A stretch of DNA of 31,663 nt, taken from positions 1-31,663 of the forward strand of contig JAITNR010000173.1 in assembly GCA_031290375.1 (NCBI GenBank), written 5' to 3'. Position 1 is the stretch's first letter, and each line of letters begins with the position of its first letter. The position numbers and the translations under genes were made by a program. Shown one piece after another: positions 14,872 through 23,295 of the stretch. The DNA is from Prevotellaceae bacterium. GTDB lineage: Bacteria > Bacteroidota > Bacteroidia > Bacteroidales > Paludibacteraceae. The notes under the pieces are model-generated. The model had not been told where the DNA came from, did not search any database, and saw only the letters and a list, made by a program, of their open reading frames with translations.

Positions 14872-16833
14872 CTACGCATCTATTCTTGCGTATGTAGCAT
14901 TTTCTTCGATAAAGGCTCGCCTTGGAGCAACGTCATCGCCCATAAGCATTGAAAATACCTGGTCTGCCTGTGCAGCGTTTTCTATCGTAATTTGACGCAA
15001 AGTGCGGTTTTCGGGATTCATTGTTGTTTCCCAAAGTTGCTCAGGATTCATTTCACCCAGACCTTTATAACGTTGCTGCGTTACGCCGCTCTCCCTGCCG
15101 TCTCCGTAGGAGGCGATAAACCGCAGGCGTTGCTCTTCTGTCCAGCAATATTCGGATACCTTGCCCTTTTTACAAAGATAAAGCGGGGGCGTGGCAATAT
15201 AGACGTAGCCTTGCTCAATGAGTTCTTTCATATAGCGAAAAAAGAATGTGAGTATCAGCGTTGCAATGTGGCTTCCATCCACATCGGCATCTGTCATAAT
15301 CACAACTTTGTGATAGCGAAGTTTATCCAAATTAAGTGCTTTGCTGTCTTCTTCCGTACCTATTGTAACACCAAGAGCGGTATATATGTTTCTAATCTCT
15401 TCACTCTCAAACGCCTTATGTTGTAGTGCTTTTTCAACATTAAGAATTTTACCTCTAAGAGGCAAAATTGCCTGAAAAATCCTGTCCCGTCCCTGTTTTG
15501 CAGAACCACCTGCGGAATCACCCTCGACCAAAAACAATTCACCTATAATAGGATCTTTGCTTGAACAGTCAGCCAGTTTGCCCGGCAGTCCACCGCCCGA
15601 AAGGGGCGATTTTCTCTGTACAAGTTCTCTTGCCTTGCGGGCTGCGTTGCGGGCAGTTGCAGCAAGTATAATTTTTTCAACCACAGTTTTTGCTTCTTTG
15701 GGGTGTTCTTCCAGAAATATTCCGAGTGCCTCACCAACGGCTCTATCGACCATACCTTTAACATCATCATTGCCGAGTTTGGTTTTGGTTTGTCCCTCAA
15801 ATTGCGGCTCGGCAACCTTTACCGAAATCACGGCGGTCAGTCCTTCGCGAAAGTCTTCGGGCGAAATCTCAATTTTTGCCTTTTCCAAAAGTTTTTTGTC
15901 ATCTGCATATTTTTTCAAAGTTCTGGTCAAGGCAGTACGAAACCCTGTTACGTGCGTGCCACCCTCAATAGTATTAATATTATTCACATACGAATGAAGA
16001 TTTTCCGAATAGGATACGTTATAAACCATCGCAATTTCAACAGGCGTGCCAAATTTTTCGGTATTGATATAGATTACTTCGTTTATTAAGGGTTCACGCG
16101 AGGAATCAATAAATTTCACAAATTCAATCAATCCGAGTTCTGAACAAAACTCTTCTACTTTGTTGGTTCCTCCCTCTTCTTCAGTACGTAAGTCTGTGAG
16201 TTTTAGATGAATGCCTGCGTTCAGATAAGCCAACTCGCGCAACCTTTTTGCAAGAATGGAATATTTGTAATGAGTTTCAAAAAATATGGTTTTATCAGGT
16301 ACAAAAGTAATTTGAGTGCCTGTTTTGTCGGTTGTGCCAACAACCTGCACGTCTGCTCTTGGAGCACCTCTTTCATATTCCTGCATATAAATTTTTGAAT
16401 CGCGATAAACCTCTACGTGCAACAGCTCAGAAAGGGCATTAACACAACTGACGCCCACACCATGCAGTCCGCCCGATACCTTGTATGAGCCTTTGTCGAA
16501 CTTGCCGCCTGCGTGAAGCAACGTCATCACCACCTCAAGAGCCGATTTGCCTTCCTTTTCGTGAATATCGACAGGAATACCGCGTCCATCGTCCGTAACG
16601 GTTATCGAATTATCTTTGTTGATAACTACTTCAATATTTTTGCAATAGCCTGCAAGCGCCTCGTCTATTGAGTTATCAACTACCTCATATACAAGGTGAT
16701 GAAGTCCTTTTTCTCCCACATCACCGATATACATTGCAGGGCGTTTTCTCACTGCCTCAAGACCTTCAAGCACCTGAATGCTCTGAGCCGAATATTCACT
16801 GTTCTCAATTTCGTTTTTTAATTCTTCTGACAT
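14872..16833 (-). CDS. gyrB: DNA gyrase subunit B
   Basis: The 653-aa ATPase subunit of gyrase, which introduces negative supercoils together with GyrA. The GHKL ATPase domain is complete: EVVDNSIDEALAGYC with the Mg-binding asparagine, DDGRGIPVDIH, and GLHGVGVSCVNALS. The transducer domain follows with the QTKTKLGN lysine. The Toprim domain shows EGDSAGGSAKQGRDR, PLRGKILNVEKA and DADVDGSHI, and the tail has QRYKGLGEMNPEQLWETTM. PLRGKILNVEKA and the short C-terminus favour GyrB over ParE. Length is normal for Bacteroidota. The start ATG is supported by a canonical promoter at 16894-16925. A MerR-type gene follows on the same strand, and rsmI is divergent. Confidence 0.96.
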   Translation of the reverse strand: MSEELKNEIENSEYSAQSIQVLEGLEAVRKRPAMYIGDVGEKGLHHLVYEVVDNSIDEALAGYCKNIEVVINKDNSITVTDDGRGIPVDIHEKEGKSALEVVMTLLHAGGKFDKGSYKVSGGLHGVGVSCVNALSELLHVEVYRDSKIYMQEYERGAPRADVQVVGTTDKTGTQITFVPDKTIFFETHYKYSILAKRLRELAYLNAGIHLKLTDLRTEEEGGTNKVEEFCSELGLIEFVKFIDSSREPLINEVIYINTEKFGTPVEIAMVYNVSYSENLHSYVNNINTIEGGTHVTGFRTALTRTLKKYADDKKLLEKAKIEISPEDFREGLTAVISVKVAEPQFEGQTKTKLGNDDVKGMVDRAVGEALGIFLEEHPKEAKTVVEKIILAATARNAARKARELVQRKSPLSGGGLPGKLADCSSKDPIIGELFLVEGDSAGGSAKQGRDRIFQAILPLRGKILNVEKALQHKAFESEEIRNIYTALGVTIGTEEDSKALNLDKLRYHKVVIMTDADVDGSHIATLILTFFFRYMKELIEQGYVYIATPPLYLCKKGKVSEYCWTEEQRLRFIASYGDGRESGVTQQRYKGLGEMNPEQLWETTMNPENRTLRQITIENAAQADQVFSMLMGDDVAPRRAFIEENATYARIDA

Positions 16834-16893
16834 TATTTATTTTACTGATAATAAATTCGTTAAATTAACAAAAATCTCTCCAAAATCCGAACG

Positions 16894-16925
16894 CAAATTT
16901 ATAAAAAATTCACGACTTTGCCAAA
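16894..16925 (-). promoter_or_regulatory. Bacteroidota-type promoter of gyrB
   Basis: On the minus strand TTTG (16925-16922) and TAAATTTG (16901-16894) are separated by exactly 20 bp, matching the TTTG/TAnnTTTG consensus. The leader to the gyrB ATG is about 55 nt. Confidence 0.7.
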
Positions 16926-16996
16926 TAAAATAGTGAACAAAAGGCTAAAACTTGTTTTGATGTCCATAAAAAAAATAGAACTAAAAAATAAATGAG

Positions 16997-17004
16997 TAAT
17001 TTTG
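16997..17004 (+). promoter_or_regulatory. Putative -7 box for rsmI
   Basis: TAATTTTG matches TAnnTTTG. No TTTG sits at the expected -33 distance; the nearest (16956-16959) is 37 bp upstream. The leader to the ATG at 17118 would be about 105 nt. Confidence 0.3.
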
Positions 17005-17117
17005 CATTCAGTATTGTAACAGGATTATAGAGCCAAGACAATATAAACATCTAAAAAGTCTTTGGCTTTCTTTTAAAATCTTGGTTTGGATTATATAATT
17101 TGGAAAAAAATCAATCT

Positions 17118-17789
17118 ATGGGCAATCTTTACCTTATACCGACACCTGTCGGCAACCTCGAAGATATTACTCTCAGGGCAATTCGTCTGCTCAAGGAGGT
17201 AGACTTTATTCTTGCGGAAGATACTCGTACGACGGGTGTTCTGCTCAGGCATTTTGATATAAAAACCAGGTGCTTTTCTCATCATCAGTTCAATGAACAT
17301 CAGAGTGTTGATAAAGTATCCGAACAGATTGCCGCAGGTGCTAACGTTGCCCTTGTAACCGATGCGGGTACGCCTGCGATTTCCGACCCCGGATTTTTGC
17401 TGGTCAGGGCTTGCCTGCTGAACAATATCCGCGTAGAGTGCCTGCCGGGAGCAACTGCCTTTGTGCCTGCGTTGGTGGTGTCGGGCTTGCCATGCGAAAA
17501 GTTTTGTTTTGAGGGATTTTTGCCACAGAAAAAAGGCAGGCAATCACAATTGGAAGCACTAAAAAATGAGTGCCGAACTATGATTTTTTATGAGTCACCA
17601 TTCAGAGTGGTAAAAACTCTTACTCAATTTGCCGAAGTTTTTGGCAATGAACGAAAAGCATCCGTTTCACGCGAAATTTCAAAAAAATTCGAGCAGACCG
17701 TTCGTGGTACTTTATGCGAATTAATCACCTGTTTTACCGAAAATCAACCCAAAGGAGAATTTGTGATAGTGGTCGCAGGAAGAGAATAA
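17118..17789 (+). CDS. rsmI: 16S rRNA (cytidine1402-2'-O)-methyltransferase
   Basis: A 223-aa SAM-dependent methyltransferase of the tetrapyrrole-methylase fold that 2'-O-methylates C1402 in the decoding centre of 16S rRNA. LYLIPTPVGNLEDITLRAIR opens the protein, followed by LAEDTRTTGVLLRHF, VTDAGTPAISDPGFLLVR (SAM-site region) and LPGATAFVPALVVSGL. IFYESPFRVVKTL and VSREISKKFEQTVRGTL complete the family signature. I chose ATG 17118, directly before GNLYLIPTP; a TTG 18 bp upstream is in frame but gives an atypical extension. The length is that of short Bacteroidota members, which lack the C-terminal helix-turn-helix of E. coli RsmI. It is divergent from gyrB and followed by a hairpin terminator. 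Confidence 0.95.
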   Translation: MGNLYLIPTPVGNLEDITLRAIRLLKEVDFILAEDTRTTGVLLRHFDIKTRCFSHHQFNEHQSVDKVSEQIAAGANVALVTDAGTPAISDPGFLLVRACLLNNIRVECLPGATAFVPALVVSGLPCEKFCFEGFLPQKKGRQSQLEALKNECRTMIFYESPFRVVKTLTQFAEVFGNERKASVSREISKKFEQTVRGTLCELITCFTENQPKGEFVIVVAGRE

Positions 17790-17856
17790 TGATAAGCAAT
17801 GATTTCATTGTTCATTATTCATTATTCATTATTCATTAAAAAACATCCCCGCCTGA

Positions 17857-17893
17857 AAATACAAAAAGGGGCTACCCTCACCAGCAGCCCCTT
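17857..17893. terminator. Likely bidirectional terminator
   Basis: AAAAGGGGCT (17857-17866) and AGCCCCTTTT (17879-17888) form a perfect 10-bp stem with a 12-nt loop and T-rich flanks on both strands. It lies between rsmI (plus, ending 17789) and the broken FISUMP gene (minus, ending 17912), so it can serve both. Confidence 0.75.
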
Positions 17894-17911
17894 TTCTTTT
17901 TCACATCTTTC

Positions 17912-19992
17912 CTATTTAGTAAGCATTCCCTTCGGATACGCAACGTATCGTTTCATGATAAGTGTTAAATCAGTAGTTACACCATAGCAATTATAGGCAT
18001 AAGAATTGGACTGAGAAGTTGCCGTCCAATAGTCCCACCGACTATGGCTCAAAACCTGGCTGGTGCTACCAAGATAATATCCCTGTTTGTGTAGATAAAT
18101 GTAATCGCCTATTTGCACAAAATTAGGTGTGACCACTTGGATTATTTCTCCATGTATTATTGCTGAATATACTTTGAAATTTAGTGTGCGAAGGCACTCT
18201 CCAACCTCTCGGACATGGGTCTTGCGTGGCGTGCCAAACAACAGGGTCGCTACTGAAATAGTCGCTTGAATTGGCTGTTCCATTTCCATTTTGAGCGTGA
18301 ATTTTATAACCCCACCGATAGTAATTTCCATGCAAATCGCTTACGGAGGCTGTAACCGGATTTTTGGTCGGATAGGCTCCTGCATTGTGGCAAGTGAACA
18401 TTTGCCAGGTGCTGCCGCTCACTTTGGCGGGACAGCCGCAGCCTGCATCCTGTATGACAATCTCTACGCTGTATTTGTAGGTAGTACCGCTGTATTTGAA
18501 ATTCACATAAAGCACTGTTTTTATCGGATTGTTTTTTGTTTTGCCCGTAGCAGAAGTTATCACGGCATCTTTGAAAGTAACGGTACAGTTGTTTCCGTTT
18601 TTGGAGATAGTATTTACTACTGCGCTGTTGTCTTTGATAAAAAATTCCACATCGGAAATCACACTGGCACCTGCCCTGTCGCTTCTGAGTGATCCTTCGA
18701 AGAGGTATAGGTAAAGGCTCGTTTGCTGCCTGCAAAATCGTCCGGACGTACATTGAGCGGCAGTCTGTCGCCTGCCCATGAGTTGTTGTCGGCACCGTCT
18801 CCGTTTCCGTCCCCTGCTGTTTTGTGTACATCAAGACAGGTTTTTTCCCCATAAAAAGTGGTAACAATAGCAGCAGGTGGCAGTGGCGCCAATGTTGGGT
18901 CAATTGCCACCGAAATGTTTACGGTCGGGGTTTGCTTGTAGCCCGGCGAAGTAAGGTCGCAGTTGGCAATGCGGCAATATATGGTATGCGTTTGTGTTGT
19001 CGACAAAGTAGATGACGTAGTGTAGGTATTGGCAGTTGCTCCGCTGCTTACGCTCACGCCGTCCACAAACCATTCGTGGAAAGTTGCAGGCGTACCTGTG
19101 TTGGCAGATGCCGAAAAGGTTATCGCAGTGCGGTTTTGTGTAACCGCTTGAGCCGTATTCGGACTAATGACAAGCGAACTGAGAGGCGTACAGCCTGATT
19201 TCACATTTATCGTAGTCGAAGTTATATCCGACGTACCACACCCATTGGTAGCCTTTACACTGATGGTGATGTCTTCCACAATACCCGTTGCATATTTTAC
19301 CAAAGCCATGCGTCCGTTGCTCATCGGCGTAACGTTGGCAGCGGAAGGATGGCTTGCCGTCCACTCGTAACTGTCGGCAGATGGCGATGCGTTTACTTCA
19401 TACGTTTTTGAGTTGGGCCAAACGCCGTCGCCGGCTTGCGGAGCAGAAACCCATATAAGTGTGATGGCTGCGCTCTGTTCTACTGCAATGGCAGCCGAAA
19501 GGTCGCTCCAGCAACCTACAGCATTGGAATAACGCACTGTGTAGTTGCCCTGAATAAGAGTGGATAATGTGTGGGTGGTAGCACCTGCAATGGGGTTTGG
19601 TCCATCGTTCAAGAACCATTCATATACTGTGCCTGCGGTTGCGCCTGCCAACAGCATGGCAGGATTGTCGGAACAGATATAGGCTTTGGCATCGCCACTG
19701 TTGATAATCGTATTGTCGGGTGTGTTGCCCTGTATAATGGGGTTTTCAGACGAAGATACGGATACCGGACAATAACCGGGTATTCTTACGGTTAGCGAAA
19801 TCAGCAAATTAGAAACATTAGACGGCACCACATAGACTATGTCGCTTTTGGTTTCACTCAGCTCAGTTCGAGAACTGAGAACGTTTCGGAACTCTTGTCC
19901 GCGCCGATTGTAACCTGCAACATTGCACTTTTCGGCATTGTCGCCATCGCTGTCATAAGCAGCGTGATAAATAATAACTTTGAAATTTTCAT
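17912..19992 (-). pseudogene. FISUMP-domain surface protein gene, broken by three frameshifts
   Basis: Three overlapping minus-strand open frames plus an upstream leader frame join into one protein of about 690 aa. The start ATG at 19992 opens a signal peptide (MKISKLLFITLLMTAMATMP) followed by VTIGADKSSETFSVLEL, a common opening of these proteins. The frame breaks near 19860, resumes (VYVVPSNVSNLLISL to about 18690) with PKD/Ig-like domains, breaks near 18662, resumes (VISDVEFFIKDNSAVV onward) and breaks near 18129 inside the C-terminal FISUMP domain (WQMFTCHNAGAYPT, DPCPRGWRVPSHTKF, then IGDYIYLHKQGYY, WDYWTATSQ). Each break sits at a short tandem repeat: a doubled CTGAG, GTGTG and CACAC. 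No T9SS sorting domain is seen. It could be a decaying gene, a phase-variable one in an off state, or assembly error. Function of the intact protein is unknown; it was probably exported. Confidence 0.8.
19857..19866 (-). repeat. 5-bp tandem duplication causing a frameshift
   Basis: On the minus strand the sequence is CTGAGCTGAG. Removing one CTGAG makes the reading continuous as SVLELSETKSDIVYVVPS. The duplication borders an 8-bp perfect inverted repeat (19862-19869 with 19872-19879), a structure that favours replication slippage. Confidence 0.75.
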
Positions 19993-20044
19993 TTTAATTT
20001 TTTTTTTTGAATAATTTTCTATGGTTAATAATATATTTATTTTA

Positions 20045-20407
20045 TTGGTATAAGCGTTTAGGTCGCCCCAAAAAATGCTACCTTTGTAGCGTGAAAAACA
20101 AGAGAAAAATTTACAGGAGTGAATTCAATAGAATTTTATAAACGCTTTCAAAGCGATGAGGATTGCTATAAATATATTGCCGACATAAAATGGAAAAACG
20201 GCTATGTTTGTAAAAGATGTAACAATACAACATATTGTAATGGCAAAAAACCATATTCAAAACGTTGCAACAAATGCAAACACGATGAAAGTCCAACAGC
20301 ATGTACAATGTTTGATAAGTGTAAATTTTCATTAAAGAATGGTGCTGAATAAACCATTAGGCTATAAATCAATACATTAACTTGGGCGACTTAAACGCTT
20401 ATACCAA
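20045..20407. mobile_element. Internally deleted IS1595-family element
   Basis: Terminal inverted repeats bound a 363-bp unit: GGTATAAGCGTTTAGGTCGC begins at 20047, and the reverse complement of the right end starts GGTATAAGCGTTTAAGTCGC, ending at 20405. The 22-bp arms differ at one position, and TT precedes both. Inside is only the N-terminal part of an IS1595-type transposase. The ends are intact while the catalytic domain is gone, so this is a non-autonomous, MITE-like derivative that a full-length relative could still move. I could not find an exact 8-bp target duplication; the flanks are too AT-rich to judge. Confidence 0.85.
20119..20352 (+). pseudogene. Truncated IS1595-family transposase (zinc-ribbon part)
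   Basis: A 77-codon remnant starting at GTG 20119. Residues 1-72 match the N-terminal zinc-ribbon module of IS1595 transposases: FYKRFQSDEDCYKYIADIKW, then YVCKRC and KRCNKCKHDESPTACTMFD with two CxxC knuckles. The frame then runs from KFSL into NGAE and stops. The DDE-type catalytic domain, normally some 200 residues, is missing. A TACCTTTG box at 20079-20086 lies upstream. The product may still bind transposon ends but cannot cut DNA. Confidence 0.85.
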
Positions 20408-20435
20408 AATATTTTTTTTTCTCATTTTATTGATT

Positions 20436-20443
20436 TAACTTTG
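20436..20443 (+). promoter_or_regulatory. Putative -7 box for rmuC
   Basis: TAACTTTG matches TAnnTTTG, 86 bp before the rmuC ATG. The expected -33 position falls in a T-run just outside the right end of the IS derivative, so the insertion may have altered this promoter. Confidence 0.45.
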
Positions 20444-20529
20444 CATTGATTTTTCGGTGGAGTTTTTATTAGGACTTCGGCTCTGTATGAAAATGAATTA
20501 TTAGAAGTCCTCTTTATTGAAATATAGCG

Positions 20530-21885
20530 ATGAATTATTTACTTATCGTAGTTGGAATTGCTTTTGGGGCTGTGGTAGCATGGGTTGTTACCTGGCTGTT
20601 TTTGAAAAACAAAACAGTTATGGCTTTTGCTTCTACAAATGCCAAATTAGATGTGGCAAATGCTGCAATCAATGCTCAAAACAGGGATATTACGCAATTA
20701 AAATCTGAAATCAAGGCGAAGACGGAGGAGTTTAATCAGACAAACAGACAGGCTGCGGAATTTTTGGCAGACAACCGTGCTTTAAACGAAAAACTTGCAA
20801 CACAAAAGTCTGAGATAGAAACACTTCGTAAACAATTTAATACCGAATTTGAAAACATAGCAAACAAAATTCTCGAAGAAAAGACACAAAAATTTACCAG
20901 TCTCAATGAAGAGAAACTTATCGGAATTCTCAATCCGCTCAAGGAAAAAATCCAAACTTTTGAAAAAAAAGTGGAGGATACCTACAACAACGAAACGCGC
21001 GAAAAAGCATCCTTAAAAAAGGAACTTGAAGTGATAATTGCTGCAAATCAAAGAATTAGTGATGAAGCTAATAAACTGACACAGGCACTCAAAGGCGATG
21101 TCAAAAAGCAGGGGAATTGGGGCGAAATAATCTTGGAGCGTGTTTTGGAAGCATCGGGGCTAAGAAAAGGCGAAGAATATCATCGCGAGCAGGTAGTGGA
21201 AGGAGTGTTCGGCGAAGTACAACGCCCTGATGTAATTGTTTATCTTCCTGACAATAAGCATATTGTAATTGATTCAAAGGTATCTCTTACCGCTTATGAA
21301 AGAATGGTTGATTGTGAAGAAAACCGGTATGAACAATTATTAAAAGAGCATGTTTTGTCCCTGAAAAAGCACGTTAAAGAACTTGCCGACAAAAATTATC
21401 CAAATTCTGCCCAACTTAATGCTCCCGACTTTGTGTTAATGTTTATGCCGATTGAAGCATCTTTTTCAATAGCAATGCAAACTGACAATGAGCTATTTAC
21501 ATACGCTTGGGAGAAAAAAGTTGTTATTGTCAGTCCAACAACTTTGCTTACTTCGCTCAAAACCATAGCAAGTGTTTGGAAACAGGAAAGTCAGACGAAA
21601 AATGTGCTCGAAATAGCAAAAGAAAGCGGGTTGCTTTACGATAAATTTGTTGCTTTTACCGAAGATATGCTTAAAGTTGGCAAAAATATGGATGATGCCA
21701 AAAGAACATATTCCGATGCAATGAACAAGCTTGTAGAGTCCTCGCGCAGAGGCGACACCATCGTTGGACGAATGGAACGAATAAGGAAACTGGGAGCAAA
21801 CACAAGCAAATCGTTCGACAAAAAAATTGTGGACAGGGCTTTGGATAATGATGAAAGACTGCTTTTTGAATTGAAAGATGAGTAA
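20530..21885 (+). CDS. rmuC: DNA recombination protein RmuC
   Basis: A 451-aa inner-membrane-anchored protein of the RmuC family, which limits recombination at inverted repeats and contains a nuclease-like fold. Residues 3-25 form a single transmembrane helix (LLIVVGIAFGAVVAWVVTWLF). A long coiled coil covers about 40-190, rich in K, E, Q and N. The RmuC domain runs from about 195 to 415: KKQGNWGEIILERVLEASGL, YHREQVVEG, RPDVIVYLPDNKHIVIDSKV, then DFVLMFMPIEASF and VVIVSPTTLLTSLKTIASVW, which are the conserved family blocks. The ATG start gives the membrane helix at once. It is followed after 27 bp by a glycosyltransferase gene and may be cotranscribed with it. Its presence in a window full of inverted repeats is notable, but the gene is widespread. 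Confidence 0.93.
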   Translation: MNYLLIVVGIAFGAVVAWVVTWLFLKNKTVMAFASTNAKLDVANAAINAQNRDITQLKSEIKAKTEEFNQTNRQAAEFLADNRALNEKLATQKSEIETLRKQFNTEFENIANKILEEKTQKFTSLNEEKLIGILNPLKEKIQTFEKKVEDTYNNETREKASLKKELEVIIAANQRISDEANKLTQALKGDVKKQGNWGEIILERVLEASGLRKGEEYHREQVVEGVFGEVQRPDVIVYLPDNKHIVIDSKVSLTAYERMVDCEENRYEQLLKEHVLSLKKHVKELADKNYPNSAQLNAPDFVLMFMPIEASFSIAMQTDNELFTYAWEKKVVIVSPTTLLTSLKTIASVWKQESQTKNVLEIAKESGLLYDKFVAFTEDMLKVGKNMDDAKRTYSDAMNKLVESSRRGDTIVGRMERIRKLGANTSKSFDKKIVDRALDNDERLLFELKDE

Positions 21886-21912
21886 AGAACAATTTTAAAT
21901 AATGACAGAAAA

Positions 21913-23088
21913 GTGAAAATCCTATTTATATCGCCGCATTATCGTTCGTTTCTTCAAGTACAAGGGGGTGGAGAACAGCGCACCTATCTGTTTATCAAAG
22001 CATTAACAATGTTTGCCGATGTTGATTTTTTGGCATTTCACAGTGCGGCAGGATTTGACGAACTCCCTATAAACGTTGTATATCAGCAAGATGTATGTGA
22101 TGATGTAAAGAGTTCCAAGTTGCAAAAATGGTTGCCTGTGTTCAAATTTTGGGACACAAAGGCACTTTTCCCTGTTTCTGAAAGTAGAGCGGATATTGTA
22201 CAAAAAATTGTGCAAGAGACTGATTATGATTTAATTGTAACTCATTACATACCAAGAGCAATGGAGTTTGATTTGCTGAGATATGCTCGAAAACTCTGGA
22301 TAGATGTAGATGACTTGCCCGAAGATAAATTTCTCTGGATGGCCAAGTCTGCTACAAGCCGTTCGAGCAGGATACGTTATTGGCTTTTATCGAAAATTGC
22401 TAAAATTCACACAAAAGCAATTGTAAAAAAAATACAAAAGGCTACTTTTCCCAATCCTAATGTCGTAGAAAATTGTCAAGGAGTTTATTTGCCCAACATT
22501 CCCTTTTATTCAACTACCTGCACGGCGGCAGATTTTAAGCGAGTAGAAAAACGGATTTTCTTTGTAGGCAGTTTGGGGTACAAACCGAATTATATGGGAA
22601 TAAACTATTTTTTAGAAAATATTTATCCGCTATTACTTAAAAAACAGCCTGATACGCAGTTTTACATTGCAGGAACAATGGATCAGAACGATACGGCTTT
22701 TGAGCGATGGACAGCGTATCCGAATGTGCATCTGCTTGGCTTTGTGGATGATTTGCAGGCGGAATACGAAAAAAGTCGTGTGGTGCTTGTTCCCATATAC
22801 AATGGTGCAGGAACGAACATCAAGGTTGTCGAGGCATTGCAGATGAACCGCGCCTGTGCTGTTTCCGAATTTGTAACACGAGGATTTTCAATTTTTTTTG
22901 AAGATAAAAAAGATTATTTTGTTGCCCATTCCAATGAGGAATACATAGAAATTTTGGATAAGTTATTGACCGATGAAAAATTAAATAATCAAACAGCCGA
23001 AAATGGACGTAAAAAAGTGCAACAACATTTTTCGTTTGCTGCATTTGCTGCAAAAGTGAAGGAAATTTTTATCAGCATTGATTGTTGA
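21913..23088 (+). CDS. Glycosyltransferase, GT4-like (GT-B fold)
   Basis: A 391-aa cytoplasmic or membrane-associated glycosyltransferase. The N-terminal half starts KILFISPHYRSFLQVQGGGE, the glycine-rich acceptor-side loop of GT4 enzymes. The C-terminal half has IFFVGSLGYKPNYMGINYFL, FYIAGTM, HLLGFVDDLQAEYEKSRVVL and PIYNGAGTNIKVVEALQMNR, the last being the nucleotide-sugar binding block with the conserved glutamate. It belongs with sugar transferases that build exopolysaccharide, O-antigen or protein glycans. The sugar cannot be told. It starts at GTG 21913: an ATG at 21902 is out of frame and closes at once. It lies 27 bp behind rmuC. Downstream is a fossil glycosyltransferase and then an intact GT2. 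Confidence 0.88.
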   Translation: MKILFISPHYRSFLQVQGGGEQRTYLFIKALTMFADVDFLAFHSAAGFDELPINVVYQQDVCDDVKSSKLQKWLPVFKFWDTKALFPVSESRADIVQKIVQETDYDLIVTHYIPRAMEFDLLRYARKLWIDVDDLPEDKFLWMAKSATSRSSRIRYWLLSKIAKIHTKAIVKKIQKATFPNPNVVENCQGVYLPNIPFYSTTCTAADFKRVEKRIFFVGSLGYKPNYMGINYFLENIYPLLLKKQPDTQFYIAGTMDQNDTAFERWTAYPNVHLLGFVDDLQAEYEKSRVVLVPIYNGAGTNIKVVEALQMNRACAVSEFVTRGFSIFFEDKKDYFVAHSNEEYIEILDKLLTDEKLNNQTAENGRKKVQQHFSFAAFAAKVKEIFISIDC

Positions 23089-23131
23089 ATTGAAAACACA
23101 TAATTTACCGACATGTTTTATGTTTTTTTTA

Positions 23132-23139
23132 TAACTTTG
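23132..23139 (+). promoter_or_regulatory. Putative -7 box ahead of the GT2 fossil and GT2 gene
   Basis: TAACTTTG matches TAnnTTTG and lies about 45 bp before the fossil reading frame. It was probably the promoter of the original gene and may now drive the intact GT2 at 23288. No clear -33 TTTG is seen. Confidence 0.4.
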
Positions 23140-23187
23140 CGGTGAAAAAAAAATAATATGAATTAATATAAAATTTTACGGATATGA

Positions 23188-23295
23188 CACATATCAATAC
23201 GGCTATCTGTTGTTATACCCTTATACAATGTAGAAAAATACTTTGTCGATTGTTTGCAAAGTATTTATAATCAGGATATTCCCGAAAATGAATAA
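23188..23295 (+). pseudogene. 5' fossil of a second GT2 glycosyltransferase gene
   Basis: In the frame ending with TAA at 23293-23295 the sequence reads LSVVIPLYNVEKYFVDCLQ followed by SIYNQDIPENE and a stop. This is the textbook N-terminus of GT2 enzymes (VVIPLYN, CLxSIxxQ). Only about 36 codons survive. An ATG at 23184 is in a different frame, so the start is also damaged or lost. The next gene begins by overlapping the fossil's last codons (ATG 23288) and is itself a GT2, so the fossil is likely what is left of a neighbouring or replaced glycosyltransferase. Confidence 0.75.

Larger units (their letters stand above)
19993..20529. other. Divergent intergenic region invaded by a deleted IS
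   Basis: This 537-bp gap between the minus-strand FISUMP gene and the plus-strand rmuC is mostly the IS1595-derived element at 20045-20407. To its left are only 52 bp of AT-rich DNA before the FISUMP start, with no TAnnTTTG box on the minus strand. To its right is a putative rmuC promoter at 20436-20443. Confidence 0.6.

Noticed and set aside
17799..17987. 62-codon plus-strand open frame after rsmI
   Set aside because: It runs over low-complexity DNA and the terminator and into the 3' end of the FISUMP gene on the other strand.
23243..23287. Longer N-terminus for the GT2 protein
   Set aside because: These codons are the out-of-frame reading of the GT2 fossil; the domain starts just after ATG 23288.
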